A stretch of DNA of 64,000 nucleotides from an uncultured Prevotellaceae bacterium (GCA_900313615.1 OMRP01000001.1:1-64000), one strand, 5' to 3'; shown: positions 46,041 to 54,559, counted from the first letter of the stretch. Numbers and translations: made by a program. The notes: generated by a model not told the origin, from the sequence alone.

Positions 46041-46831
46041 GTTTCCACATTCAAATACGGTTTGATGTCATCCCAGTCAATGGAGAACCAGGGGTCGCCA
46101 TCATCGAAGCGACAGATATCGTACACGTTATATTGGAATCGCAGTCCGTCGGCCATGAGGTAGGGCGGGTAGTCCGGCATGGGCAATAGGTCGGGTGCGA
46201 TGGTCATTTTTTCTTTCAGAGCATTGGTGTCTGTCACCTCGAAGAATCGCATCAGTCCGACAATCATCAACGCATGTAGGTGGTCGTCGGTATTTTTGAT
46301 AATCTCCTTGCCGTAGCGATGCCCGTCACGTTTGCGGAACGTGGCGCCACGGGTACCAAAAGTGCCACGGCCGCCCCCCGTGAAGTAGGAGAAACCACTC
46401 ACCTCATAGGTCACCAGTTTGTCGTTCTCCCATGCCTTCATGATTTTGATGCCTTCCTCCGGAGCCTCGTTGGGACCGCTTACCTGAATCTTCATGTCGT
46501 CGAGCGATTTTTCAAACGATGCCAGTTTACGCTCGCACCACAGTGTCGCCAAGGTGTCGGGATTGTCGGGCAGACTGCTATAGCCCCCATCGAACAACGC
46601 CGTGATGATGTATTCGCGCACTGCTTTCTGCAGCGCCGGCGAACCCTCCATAGGCCAGTCGAAATCCACCTGACAATGGCCGGCGGCGTTCTCCAGTTCA
46701 TGGTGAATGGATACTGTGCGCAGTGTGTCGGCAGACTGTTCAATGGTGACTGCTGGCATATCGGGCGACTTGCGCTCGGAGCAGGCCGTCGTCAGCATCA
46801 ACAGAACCAAGAAACAGAATGTTATTCTCAT
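46031..46831 (-). CDS. DUF3298/RsiV-like lipoprotein
   Basis: A 266-residue lipoprotein with lipobox LTTAC (Cys17). The body matches the DUF4163/DUF3298 (RsiV-type) layout: a first domain with DFDWPMEGSPALQKAVREYI, followed by VSGFSYFTGGGRGTFGTRGATF and a C-terminal YNVYDICRFDDGDPWFSIDWDDIKPYL. In RsiV this fold binds lysozyme, but here it lacks an anti-sigma domain and sits in the outer membrane or periplasm. It precedes the CHAT protease gene on the same strand, possibly co-transcribed. The last codons are within a C-rich palindrome. Confidence 0.75.
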   Translation of the reverse strand: MRITFCFLVLLMLTTACSERKSPDMPAVTIEQSADTLRTVSIHHELENAAGHCQVDFDWPMEGSPALQKAVREYIITALFDGGYSSLPDNPDTLATLWCERKLASFEKSLDDMKIQVSGPNEAPEEGIKIMKAWENDKLVTYEVSGFSYFTGGGRGTFGTRGATFRKRDGHRYGKEIIKNTDDHLHALMIVGLMRFFEVTDTNALKEKMTIAPDLLPMPDYPPYLMADGLRFQYNVYDICRFDDGDPWFSIDWDDIKPYLNVETSP

Positions 46832-46919
46832 ATCTGCAAAAATACATCATTCTTACAAAAATAGCAAATGTTTATGGCGAAACTTTTTTTCTCGGGTGCA
46901 TGAAAAAATATCCAAAAAA

Positions 46920-46951
46920 TTTGCATTTTACATTTTTTGCGGTTATATTTG
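46920..46951 (+). promoter_or_regulatory. Full consensus promoter of tnaA
   Basis: TTTG (46920-46923), 20-bp spacer, TATATTTG (46944-46951): a textbook Bacteroidota promoter. Transcription would start near 46957, leaving a leader of about 220 nt before tnaA. Confidence 0.8.
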
Positions 46952-47011
46952 CAAACGAATAAGAACTATTTCACGACAAATCAGGTATTCAAGAGCCATT
47001 GCTATTACGAA

Positions 47012-47083
47012 ATGGAAAACAACAAGCCAATAACAACCGCAAAATTCCTTTTCATCAAGGACAAAGATCATTTGTCGAAATGA
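47012..47083 (+). CDS. Possible 23-residue leader peptide ahead of tnaA
   Basis: Within the tnaA leader, ATG at 47012 opens a 23-codon frame ending TGA at 47081-47083. The peptide is basic, its middle reads KFLFIKDKDH, and it has no Trp codon. E. coli TnaC has a loosely comparable KWFNIDNK stretch, but its essential Trp is absent here, so homology is doubtful. It may be a regulatory uORF or chance. Confidence 0.3.
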   Translation: MENNKPITTAKFLFIKDKDHLSK

Positions 47084-47101
47084 CCTTGTCCCCGACAGTT
47101 A

Positions 47102-47123
47102 CGCCGTGAGGCGCACATTTTTT
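47102..47123 (+). terminator. Possible attenuator hairpin before tnaA
   Basis: CGCC-GTGA-GGCG (47102-47113, GNRA-type loop) followed after four bases by TTTTTT (47118-47123). The stem is short. It lies between the small leader ORF and the tnaA start; no other gene is in 46832-47178. Confidence 0.35.
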
Positions 47124-47178
47124 ATTATACTAAAAACACATCCGACCTTTTATCAACGTTAACCTAATTTTTTTGACT

Positions 47179-48552
47179 ATGAAATTGCCATTCGCCGAAT
47201 CTTGGAAAATCAAGATGGTGGAACCAATCCGCAAAAGTACGCGCGAGGAGCGCGAGCAATGGCTCAAAGAAGCCCATTACAATGTATTTCAACTGAAGAG
47301 CGAGCAGGTGTATATCGACCTGCTCACCGACTCTGGCACCGGTGCCATGTCCGACCGTCAATGGGCGGCCATGATGCTCGGTGATGAGTCTTATGCCGGC
47401 GCCACGTCGTTCTACCGTTTCGAACACATGGTGCAGACCATTTTTGGCATGCCCTACGTCATCCCCACCCATCAGGGACGGGCAGCTGAGAATGTGCTCT
47501 TCTCGCTCCTTGTCAAGGAGGGACATGTGGTGCCGGGCAATGCCCATTTCGACACTACCAAGGGACATATCGAGGCCCGCAAGGCCAAAGCCATCGATGT
47601 CACCTGCGACGAGGCGCACAACACCCAACTCGAGGTGCCTTTCAAGGGCAATGTGTCGCTGGAGAAACTGGAACAGGTGCTCGATGAGAACAAAGGCAAA
47701 GTGCCGTTCATGGTGCTCACCGTCACCAACAACACCGTGGGTGGACAACCTGTGAGCATGGCCAACATCAAGGCCACCTGCCGACTGTGTCACCGCTATG
47801 GCGTGCCCGTGGTGATGGACTCCGCCCGCTTTGCCGAAAACGCCTATTTCATCAAGACACGCGAGGAAGGCTATGCCGACAAGACCATCAAGGAGATTGC
47901 CCTGGAGATGTTCGCCGAGGCCGATGCCGCCACCATGTCGGCGAAGAAAGATGCGGTAGTAAACATGGGTGGTTTTATCGCCACGCGCCACAAAGAATGG
48001 TACGATGGTGCCAAGGGCTTCTGCATCCCCTTCGAGGGCTATGTCACCTACGGCGGACTGAATGGTCGCGACCTCAATGCCATCGCACAGGGATTGGACG
48101 AGAACACCGAGTTTGATATGCTCGACACACGTATCCAGCAGGTGCGTCACTTGGCGGCCCGTCTGGATGAATATGGCATACCTTACCAACGTCCCGCCGG
48201 TGGTCATGCCATTTTTGTCGATGCCGATAAGGTGCTCACCCATGTGCCCAAAGAGGAGTTTCCGGCACAGACACTCACCTGTGAACTATACCTCGAGGCC
48301 GGTGTGCGTGCCTGTGAGATAGGATATATGTTGGCTGACCGCGACCCCGTGACGCGTGAGAACCGTTTCGGCGGTCTCGACCTGTTGCGCCTGGCCATAC
48401 CGCGCCGTGTGTATACGAACAACCACATGGACGTCATAGCCGCTGCCCTCAAGAATGTGTACGACCGCCGTGAACAGGTGACACGTGGCGTGGCCATCGA
48501 ATGGGAGGCTCCGCTCATGCGTCACTTCACCGTGCAACTGAAAAGGCTGTAA
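47179..48552 (+). CDS. tnaA: Tryptophanase
   Basis: A 457-residue PLP-dependent beta-eliminating lyase converting L-tryptophan to indole, pyruvate and ammonia in the cytoplasm. Landmarks: N-terminal PFAESWKIKMVEPI, YVIPTHQGRAAENVLF, VTNNTVGGQPVSMANIKA, the PLP-lysine motif TMSAKKDAVVNMGG (equivalent to E. coli TMSGKKD), and the C-terminal FGGLDLLRLAIPRRVYTNNHMDVIA. Length fits the family. No tryptophan transporter gene (tnaB type) follows. I chose ATG 47179; a TTG six bases upstream adds only two residues. Long leader with possible attenuation. GC-rich and host-like in codon use. Confidence 0.95.
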   Translation: MKLPFAESWKIKMVEPIRKSTREEREQWLKEAHYNVFQLKSEQVYIDLLTDSGTGAMSDRQWAAMMLGDESYAGATSFYRFEHMVQTIFGMPYVIPTHQGRAAENVLFSLLVKEGHVVPGNAHFDTTKGHIEARKAKAIDVTCDEAHNTQLEVPFKGNVSLEKLEQVLDENKGKVPFMVLTVTNNTVGGQPVSMANIKATCRLCHRYGVPVVMDSARFAENAYFIKTREEGYADKTIKEIALEMFAEADAATMSAKKDAVVNMGGFIATRHKEWYDGAKGFCIPFEGYVTYGGLNGRDLNAIAQGLDENTEFDMLDTRIQQVRHLAARLDEYGIPYQRPAGGHAIFVDADKVLTHVPKEEFPAQTLTCELYLEAGVRACEIGYMLADRDPVTRENRFGGLDLLRLAIPRRVYTNNHMDVIAAALKNVYDRREQVTRGVAIEWEAPLMRHFTVQLKRL

Positions 48553-48720
48553 AATAGGGAGTAAAAGAGGAAGTAAAAGAGGAAGTAAAAGAGGAAGTAA
48601 AAGAGGGAGTAAAAGAGGAAGTAAAAGAGGGAGTAAAAGAGGAAGTAAAAGAGGAAGTAAAAAAGGAAGTAAAAGAGGAAGTAAAAAAGGAAGTAAAAAA
48701 GGAAGTAAAAAAGGGAGTTA
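48553..48720 (+). repeat. 12-bp tandem repeat after tnaA (about 14 units)
   Basis: Unit GAGGAAGTAAAA with few variants (GAGGGAGTAAAA, AAGGAAGTAAAA) repeated with a strict 12-bp period, starting right after the tnaA stop. Purine-rich on the sense strand. The 48553-48953 gap contains only repeats and a hairpin. Confidence 0.9.
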
Positions 48721-48748
48721 AGCACTTCGTGCTGGACAAATGTCTACA

Positions 48749-48830
48749 GCGGAGTAATGTCCATTTTAACTTCCACTTTAACTTCCATGAGCGGAGCGAA
48801 TTAACTTCCATTTTAACTCCCCATTAAAGA
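48749..48830 (-). repeat. 82-bp dispersed repeat, copy B (inverted)
   Basis: Inverted relative to copy A at 42739-42820. A further partial copy, about 44 bp (48839-48882), follows in the same orientation. Confidence 0.85.
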
Positions 48831-48903
48831 TAATCTTCTATGAGCGTAGCGAATTAACTCCCATTTTAACTCCCCATTAATATAAGGAGACGAGAGGTTA
48901 CAA

Positions 48904-48933
48904 ATTAGGGCGGGCAATTTTGCCCGCCCTAAT
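48904..48933 (-). terminator. Perfect 14-bp hairpin after PKD protein gene
   Basis: ATTAGGGCGGGCAA / TTGCCCGCCCTAAT with a two-base spacer, 20 bp past the stop of the minus-strand gene ending at 48954. No long U tract on either side, so it is a terminator or 3'-end stabiliser. Confidence 0.6.
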
Positions 48934-48953
48934 GCTATCTTATCTACCGCAAC

Positions 48954-50783
48954 TTAGCGTATGGTCTTGGTGGCTGTCTGTGAGCCGTCGCTGTAACGGG
49001 TCACCACGATGTTCATGCCTGGGAACGGCTTGTCGCTCGCCATGCCAGCCATGTTGTAATAGGTGTGCGATGCCACCTGCCTCGTCGTTTCAGTGGTGTC
49101 GATGCCTGTCGCAGTGGTATACTTGAACACAGGTGCTATCGTCATCGACAAGGGGTCATCGTTATTCTTGTACCACGTACCCGTCTCAAGGTAGTTGTAG
49201 TTTGCGTCCTCATCATAGACAAACTGATAGGCGGTACATTTCTCGCCCACTTTACGGCGACACAGCAGGATGGCAATGTCGTCGCCATTGTCGTTGGGGA
49301 AGGGACCCACTACGACAAAGAATTCCGTGCCGGCCTTCACCTCGACAGGTGTGTCGAAGGCAAACTCGGTGGCATTGATGACGCTTGGGTCATAAGCCAA
49401 GTCGCCCGCTTTGACACTTGTGCTGCCCAATATCTCGCCAGGCATGCCATCGTCGCCGACAGCGGCTATTTTAACGTCGATGTCAGCGTTGGTCGATGAC
49501 GCTGTAACCTTACCGAAATAGATGTTCACCTTGCTGATGGTGGCATCGACGAGTGGCGCGTCGAAATGCTCGGCAAACTCGCCCATTCCAAGCCAGTTGG
49601 TGCCGGCATAGTTGCCATACCAACCCATTTCCATCATGGTCAGGTTGGTGGTCTCTTCGGGTGCGATATTCCAGATCTCTTGTTCACCACCAGCCTGAAT
49701 GGCGTTGTCAACCGTCTCGAAGACATTACTGCCCAAGTCGTTGGCCACCTCTAGTCTGATGCCGTAAGAGCCTTCGGTAGTGTAGGTGACGGTGGGGTTC
49801 TGCTCATGGCTCGTGTTCGGCTCGGCACCCTGGATGGTCCACGACCACTGCGAGGGATTGCCTGTGGAGGCGTCTTTGAACGTCAACGGCACATTCGTCG
49901 GCACAAACATCATCACCCATGGAGAGAGGTAGGCACCGTCGGGCAAATCGATGGCGGCGGTAGGCGCCTCACCGCTCACGTTGATAAAGGCGCTGCGTGT
50001 GGTGGTTACTTGGTTGCTGCCGTCGCCCACGGTCAGTGTCACGGCATAACAGCCGGCCTTGTTGTAGGTCACCACAGGATTCTGGTCGGTGCTGGTGGCT
50101 GGCGTACCACCCTCAAATGTCCAGTTCCACGAAGTCACATTGCCGGTGCTCATGTCGAGGAAATGCACGCTCTCGCCTTCCTTGATGTGGATGGTCGCAT
50201 CGTCGCCAGAAGCGGCTTGTTTGATTTTGAAACCGTCGATGGCCTCGTCTTCGCCATAATCGCCTTCGTATACGAATGAGAACTTCACCTGCTTGCCGGC
50301 ATAGGCGGCGAGGTCGACCGTGAATCTCTCCCAGCTGGGACCATCATATCCTTTCTCTTGCGCCCACAAAAACTGGTCGATGAGCAGTTTGGAACTGCCG
50401 TCGACAATCGCATATAGTTTCCATGCTCCATAGACCAGGTAGATACCACTCGAATAGCAATAGAACTCGAGTTGGCTGCCCTCACGGATGTCGATGGCTG
50501 GCGATGTGGCCACCTCGTTCTGCCCATTGCTATAGGTCAATACCATCGACGACTGGCTGTTGCTGTCGATGGTGGAGAACGCCATGTAGGCATTACCCAG
50601 ATGCCAGGTCGACGAACTGGTGCTGGCGTAGGTCCATGTGTTGAACTCCGCCTCGCTGTCCCAGCCCTGCTCATAATAGGGCACCATGGCTTCGCTGGCG
50701 CTAAACGCGGCGGTCAAGTCCTGGGCACCCGTGCTCAGGCTTATCAGTGTCGCACATAGAAGTAATAGCGTATTCTTTTTCAT
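48954..50783 (-). CDS. PKD-domain surface protein with T9SS-like C-terminus
   Basis: A 609-residue secreted protein. Signal peptide ends STGAQ. Residues 30-190 form a beta-sandwich resembling a MAM/CBM-like domain (LEFYCYSSGIYLVYGAWKLY, GPSWERFTVDLAAYAGKQVKFSF). Two PKD domains follow (about 200-275 with TSWNWTFEGGTP, and 280-365 with SQWSWTIQGAEP), then a beta-rich region and a C-terminal segment (YYNMAGMASDKPFPGMNIVVTRYSDG) like a type IX sorting domain. Likely an adhesin or protease-associated surface protein; no catalytic motif is seen. Divergent from the subtilase gene. Confidence 0.75.
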   Translation of the reverse strand: MKKNTLLLLCATLISLSTGAQDLTAAFSASEAMVPYYEQGWDSEAEFNTWTYASTSSSTWHLGNAYMAFSTIDSNSQSSMVLTYSNGQNEVATSPAIDIREGSQLEFYCYSSGIYLVYGAWKLYAIVDGSSKLLIDQFLWAQEKGYDGPSWERFTVDLAAYAGKQVKFSFVYEGDYGEDEAIDGFKIKQAASGDDATIHIKEGESVHFLDMSTGNVTSWNWTFEGGTPATSTDQNPVVTYNKAGCYAVTLTVGDGSNQVTTTRSAFINVSGEAPTAAIDLPDGAYLSPWVMMFVPTNVPLTFKDASTGNPSQWSWTIQGAEPNTSHEQNPTVTYTTEGSYGIRLEVANDLGSNVFETVDNAIQAGGEQEIWNIAPEETTNLTMMEMGWYGNYAGTNWLGMGEFAEHFDAPLVDATISKVNIYFGKVTASSTNADIDVKIAAVGDDGMPGEILGSTSVKAGDLAYDPSVINATEFAFDTPVEVKAGTEFFVVVGPFPNDNGDDIAILLCRRKVGEKCTAYQFVYDEDANYNYLETGTWYKNNDDPLSMTIAPVFKYTTATGIDTTETTRQVASHTYYNMAGMASDKPFPGMNIVVTRYSDGSQTATKTIR

Positions 50784-50951
50784 AAGCATAACTATTTAAT
50801 TGATAGAGAAATAAAGAATGAGTGAAATAGGGTTGTTTGATAATGAGTCGTAATCAAGTACAAAGATATGAAAAGAAATTGAGATTTGTTCTTTTTTGTC
50901 TTTTAGATTTCGATTTTTTATGTGAATGGGTATGAAATCGTTTTTTTTATT

Positions 50952-50959
50952 TATATTTG
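50952..50959 (+). promoter_or_regulatory. -7 box of subtilase gene (TATATTTG)
   Basis: Perfect TAnnTTTG whose end is 18 bp from the ATG at 50978. It implies a short leader and shows that the earlier in-frame start at 50957 overlaps the promoter. Confidence 0.6.
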
Positions 50960-50977
50960 CAGCGTTATTGTTATAAA

Positions 50978-53230
50978 ATGAAGAAAACTCTATCGCTCGT
51001 CTTTTGTCTGCTTGTTGCCATATTGGCAACAGCCCAAACACACCAGGCTGAACTCTCGGCGTGGGTGGAGGAGATCTGTCAGCAAGAAAACAGTCAGCAG
51101 GGCGGACAAAGGGCGGCCGTGCGAGGAGTGATGCATAGTGGCGACCGTGCGATACCCGAGTTGTGCGCTTTCGTGCGCATCGAGGGCGATGGCGGCGCGG
51201 TGTTGGCGGCACAAGGGGCGCGGATGCTCGACCGACAGGGAGATATCTATATTGCCAGCATCCCGATCGACCGTCTGTCGACGCTGGCCACACAGCCACA
51301 GGTGCTGCGCATCGAGGCCAATAGAAGTCACCAACTGCTCATGGACACCACGGCACTCGTCGTCAACGCGCTACCCGTATATGCTGGCGAGGGACTGCCA
51401 CAGGCTTATACCGGACAAGGTGTCGTCGTGGGTGTTCAGGATGTGGGCTTCGACCTCTGTCATCCCAATTTCTTCTCCGCCGACGGCACGCGTTACCGCA
51501 TCGGTGCTTTTTGGGACATGCTCAGCGTCGACACCATCGGCAGTACGCTCTATGTCGGTGCCGACTATGTGGGCGAGGAAGCCTTACGTGCCTTGGGACG
51601 TTCGCGCGACGCCGACATCATGACCCACGGCACACATACCCTTGGCACGGCGGCTGGCAGCGGTGCCGACACGCCCTACCGAGGCATGGCATGGGAGAGC
51701 GATATCTGTATCGTGGCCAATGCCGTCGATAAAGACGCGCCACTCATCAGCAAGGCCGACTACTACAAATATACCTACGCCACCGACGCGCTGGGCTTCA
51801 AATATATGTTCGATTATGCCGATGCACAGGGAAAACCCTGTGTGGTGTCGTTCAGCGAGGGCAGCGGTCAGGACTTCCGTGGCGACGATGTGCTTTACTA
51901 TTCCTATCTCGAGGCGCTGGCGGGTCCTGGACATATCCTCGTGGCGTCGGCAGGGAACACCGGCCATTACGACAATTACTTCGTAAAGACCGCTGACCAA
52001 CAGAGTGCTGGAGCAAGGGTGTTGGGCGACGGGTCGTCCCTGACATTCACGACGAAGAGTGCCCAACCCTATTCCTTGCGTGTGACGGTATACAATGATG
52101 GTGCCGACCCCCAGATAAAAACCTTCTCCTTGGAGGATGTCATGAGTGCCGAGAAACAACAGTTGGAAGACTCTATCATCACCACGTTCTTGCCATATCG
52201 TATCATGGTGAAAGGTTATCCCTCGTGTTACAACAGCGAGGAGATGGTGCTTGAAGGGCGCATCTCCACGCACGAGCGGATGCCCGACCCCGCCAATCCT
52301 GGCGACTCCATCGACGTGAAGATTGGCACGCAACAGCATATCACTATCGAGGTGGTGGGACAGGGTGCCGAGGTGGCTTATATCCGTGGCAGCGGTTATC
52401 TGGCTGGCGACTACGGCTTTGGTGGGTTCCAGAAAGGCCTCTATGGTATTCATTCGCCAGGCAGCGCTCCGTGTGTCATCTGCGTGGGTGCCACTACGCA
52501 CCGCACATCGTTTACCGACTGGGAGGGAAATGTGCAGACCTATCCCGAGTCTACCATAGGCGAGGGTAGGGGAGCGAGAGCCAACTATTCGTCGATAGGT
52601 CCCACGTTCGACGAGCGTATCAAACCCGATGTCTTGGCTCCCGGCACTTTCGTGCTCTCTTCTTTCAGCAGTTATTATTTTGAAAAAGAAGATCCCGCCG
52701 ATGTCACTCTTTACACCGAACGCGACGGTCGGCAATACCCATGGGGTTCCAGTACCGGCACGTCGATGTCGACACCAGTAGTGGCAGGTGCCGTCGCCCT
52801 GTGGTTGCAAGCCAACCCTAGGCTGACACCCGACGATGTGAAGGGCGTAATCGAACGCACGTCACGTCATGTTGATCCCTCTGCCACCTATCCCAACATC
52901 ACTGACGGCTATGGTGAGATAGATGTGTATCGTGGTCTTCTTGACGTGCTCTCGTTCACGGGCATTCAGGAGATAGACACCTATCAACCGCGTCATGCCC
53001 GTTTCGCCATGACCGATGGTCAACTGACCATCGCTTTCGACCGTCCGCTCAGCCATGAGGCCCGGGTGTCGGTCTTCTCTACCTCGGGTGTGAAGATGCT
53101 GACGACTGCTGTCAACGCAGGTGCCGAACGCACACAGGTCAGCCTATCCTCCCTTCCCCGTGGAGTCTATGCCATACAAATAACCTCTGACGACAGCGCC
53201 GCCAGAGGTTCCACACTTGTGAGATATTAA
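50978..53230 (+). CDS. Secreted S8 (subtilisin) serine protease
   Basis: A 750-residue exported protease. Signal peptide ends LATAQ. A propeptide-like region spans 22-145. The catalytic triad is D155 (VVVGVQDVGFD), H217 (MTHGTHTLGTAAG) and S596 (SSTGTSMSTPVVAG), with SAGNTG carrying the oxyanion Asn. A long insertion (about 350-480) sits between His and Ser, typical of Bacteroidota S8 proteases. The C-terminus (VFSTSGVKML...LPRGVYAIQI) matches a type IX secretion sorting domain, so it is probably anchored or released at the cell surface. Likely digests host or dietary protein. Confidence 0.9.
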   Translation: MKKTLSLVFCLLVAILATAQTHQAELSAWVEEICQQENSQQGGQRAAVRGVMHSGDRAIPELCAFVRIEGDGGAVLAAQGARMLDRQGDIYIASIPIDRLSTLATQPQVLRIEANRSHQLLMDTTALVVNALPVYAGEGLPQAYTGQGVVVGVQDVGFDLCHPNFFSADGTRYRIGAFWDMLSVDTIGSTLYVGADYVGEEALRALGRSRDADIMTHGTHTLGTAAGSGADTPYRGMAWESDICIVANAVDKDAPLISKADYYKYTYATDALGFKYMFDYADAQGKPCVVSFSEGSGQDFRGDDVLYYSYLEALAGPGHILVASAGNTGHYDNYFVKTADQQSAGARVLGDGSSLTFTTKSAQPYSLRVTVYNDGADPQIKTFSLEDVMSAEKQQLEDSIITTFLPYRIMVKGYPSCYNSEEMVLEGRISTHERMPDPANPGDSIDVKIGTQQHITIEVVGQGAEVAYIRGSGYLAGDYGFGGFQKGLYGIHSPGSAPCVICVGATTHRTSFTDWEGNVQTYPESTIGEGRGARANYSSIGPTFDERIKPDVLAPGTFVLSSFSSYYFEKEDPADVTLYTERDGRQYPWGSSTGTSMSTPVVAGAVALWLQANPRLTPDDVKGVIERTSRHVDPSATYPNITDGYGEIDVYRGLLDVLSFTGIQEIDTYQPRHARFAMTDGQLTIAFDRPLSHEARVSVFSTSGVKMLTTAVNAGAERTQVSLSSLPRGVYAIQITSDDSAARGSTLVRY

Positions 53231-53245
53231 AGGAGTTAATAGTTC

Positions 53246-53305
53246 TTACTACTCACCTCTCACCTCTCACCACTCACCTCTCACCACTCACCACTTACCC
53301 CTCAG
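53246..53305 (-). repeat. Heptamer repeats between convergent genes (GGTGAGA/GGTGAGT)
   Basis: About seven units of GGTGAGA or GGTGAGT on the minus strand lie between the stops of the subtilase and the small lipoprotein gene; purine-rich with respect to the minus-strand gene. Confidence 0.75.
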
Positions 53306-53310
53306 AAAAA

Positions 53311-53685
53311 CTACCTTCCTGTGATGGCATCGATGAGTCCTTCTATGCCGGCTTTCACCTCGTTGCCGATGCTGAACACGGTACGTACGGCACTCAGTCC
53401 GGCACCTTTCACCAGGTAGCCTACGCATTCGCCTTCCAAGCGGCGCACCTCTACGCGTTCGCTGCCACTCAGTTTGCACTTCTCCAGTTTGCCCACTACT
53501 TGCTTGAACTCGCCCAGCGCATTGTTCCAGTCGCTCAGCGTGTAGTCCACGCTCTCGTATTTCAGCTCGTTGTTCAGGTTGCTCAACTGCCTCATGGCCG
53601 ATTGCTTGGCCGAACAGCTGCCCAACAGCATCAGGCAGCACATTAGGGCGAATGCGCCCAGTATTTGTTTCATCTTGTTCTTCAT
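53311..53685 (-). CDS. Small lipoprotein of unknown function
   Basis: A 124-residue protein with lipobox MLLGSC (Cys about 24). The mature part is helical and charged (LSNLNNELKYESVDYTLSDWNNALGEFKQVVGKLEKC) and carries an acidic/basic hinge (SGSERVEVRRLEGECVGYLVKG) before an amphipathic C-terminal helix. I do not recognise the family. It has its own promoter (-7 at 53738, -33 TTTG at 53767), divergent from the YjdF-family gene. Confidence 0.65.
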   Translation of the reverse strand: MKNKMKQILGAFALMCCLMLLGSCSAKQSAMRQLSNLNNELKYESVDYTLSDWNNALGEFKQVVGKLEKCKLSGSERVEVRRLEGECVGYLVKGAGLSAVRTVFSIGNEVKAGIEGLIDAITGR

Positions 53686-53737
53686 AACGTGTTTATTGTT
53701 CAGTGTTATTCTTTTGCAAAATGCCGTTTATCTTTTG

Positions 53738-53770
53738 CAAAGATAATACAAACCGAGAGGTGAAAACAAA
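53738..53770 (-). promoter_or_regulatory. Full promoter for the small lipoprotein gene
   Basis: Minus strand: TTTG (53767-53770), 21-bp spacer, TATCTTTG (53738-53745), about 52 bp upstream of the start. Confidence 0.65.
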
Positions 53771-53790
53771 TTTGATTGCTAAAAAATACG

Positions 53791-53798
53791 TATATTTG
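53791..53798 (+). promoter_or_regulatory. -7 box for the YjdF-family gene (TATATTTG)
   Basis: Perfect TAnnTTTG 30 bp upstream of ATG 53829. Back-to-back with the minus-strand promoter. Confidence 0.6.
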
Positions 53799-53828
53799 CA
53801 AAAAAGTTTAAGAATAAAGGATTTTGAC

Positions 53829-54461
53829 ATGATGAACAAAACAAAAATTGCACTGCTGTTTATACTTGCTGTGGTGATAATTGTCACTTGTATCAATCCC
53901 ATTTTTCCACATGAGCAATATCTGCAACATATAGGAACGATACTCCTCCTGATACCACTTGTCATGGACTTGCGGAAGAATCAGATGCCAAAAGCCGCTT
54001 TTATTGGTCTCGTTCTTTTTACTTTGCTGCATGTCATAGGGGCACGATACATTTATTCCTTTGTTCCTTATAAAGATTGGGCAGCAGCCATAGGACTGGG
54101 TGATATCTCTCTTTTCCAGAGTTCCCGTAATCATTATGACAGGTTCGTACATTTTGCATTTGGAGTATTACTCTTCCCTTATTTCTTTTATGTATGCAAA
54201 AGATATTTCCATCAAAAGCCGGTCGTCGCTATATTCATGGCATGGCTAATCATTCAGACAGGTAGTCTGATATACGAGTTGTTTGAATGGGCTCTTACTA
54301 TTTTCATGTCTCCTGAGGATGCTGATTCGTATAATGGTCAACAGGGTGACATGTGGGATGCTCAGAAAGACATGGCCCTGGCTATGTTAGGTTCGACGCT
54401 TTCATCTGTTTTCGTCTTGTGCCAATATTTATTCTCAAAAACGAAAAACCAAAAAGAATGA
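53829..54461 (+). CDS. DUF2238/YjdF-family membrane protein
   Basis: A 210-residue inner-membrane protein with about six hydrophobic segments. Family landmarks: LLHVIGARYIYSFVPY, NHYDRFVHFAFGVLL and the end-region GDMWDAQKDMALAMLGS, all conserved in the DUF2238 (YjdF) family of unknown function. The Asp/His residues within membrane segments hint at metal or proton chemistry. The start at 53829 follows the promoter; the open frame to 53703 precedes the promoter and lacks family sequence. Single-gene unit. Confidence 0.85.
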   Translation: MMNKTKIALLFILAVVIIVTCINPIFPHEQYLQHIGTILLLIPLVMDLRKNQMPKAAFIGLVLFTLLHVIGARYIYSFVPYKDWAAAIGLGDISLFQSSRNHYDRFVHFAFGVLLFPYFFYVCKRYFHQKPVVAIFMAWLIIQTGSLIYELFEWALTIFMSPEDADSYNGQQGDMWDAQKDMALAMLGSTLSSVFVLCQYLFSKTKNQKE

Positions 54462-54559
54462 AAAAGACACATAAATCCATTCGACACATTGCTGCGATTT
54501 TTTGATTTGTCAAAGAAGTGAATTGCTTAAGTATTCACCCAACAAACTTCAATGAAAAA

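Noticed and set aside
47164-48243. A 359-residue minus-strand frame opposite tnaA
   Set aside because: tnaA is unmistakable on the plus strand; the antisense frame is a codon-bias shadow rich in His and Gly without motif.
48553-48720. CRISPR array
   Set aside because: Units are 12 bp, contiguous and without spacers; no cas genes are near.
48522-48725. A low-complexity ORF of repeated LFYF units
   Set aside because: It is only the translation of the 12-bp tandem repeat after tnaA.
51584-52810. A 408-residue minus-strand frame opposite the subtilase gene
   Set aside because: The plus strand carries a full catalytic triad; the reverse frame has no family features.
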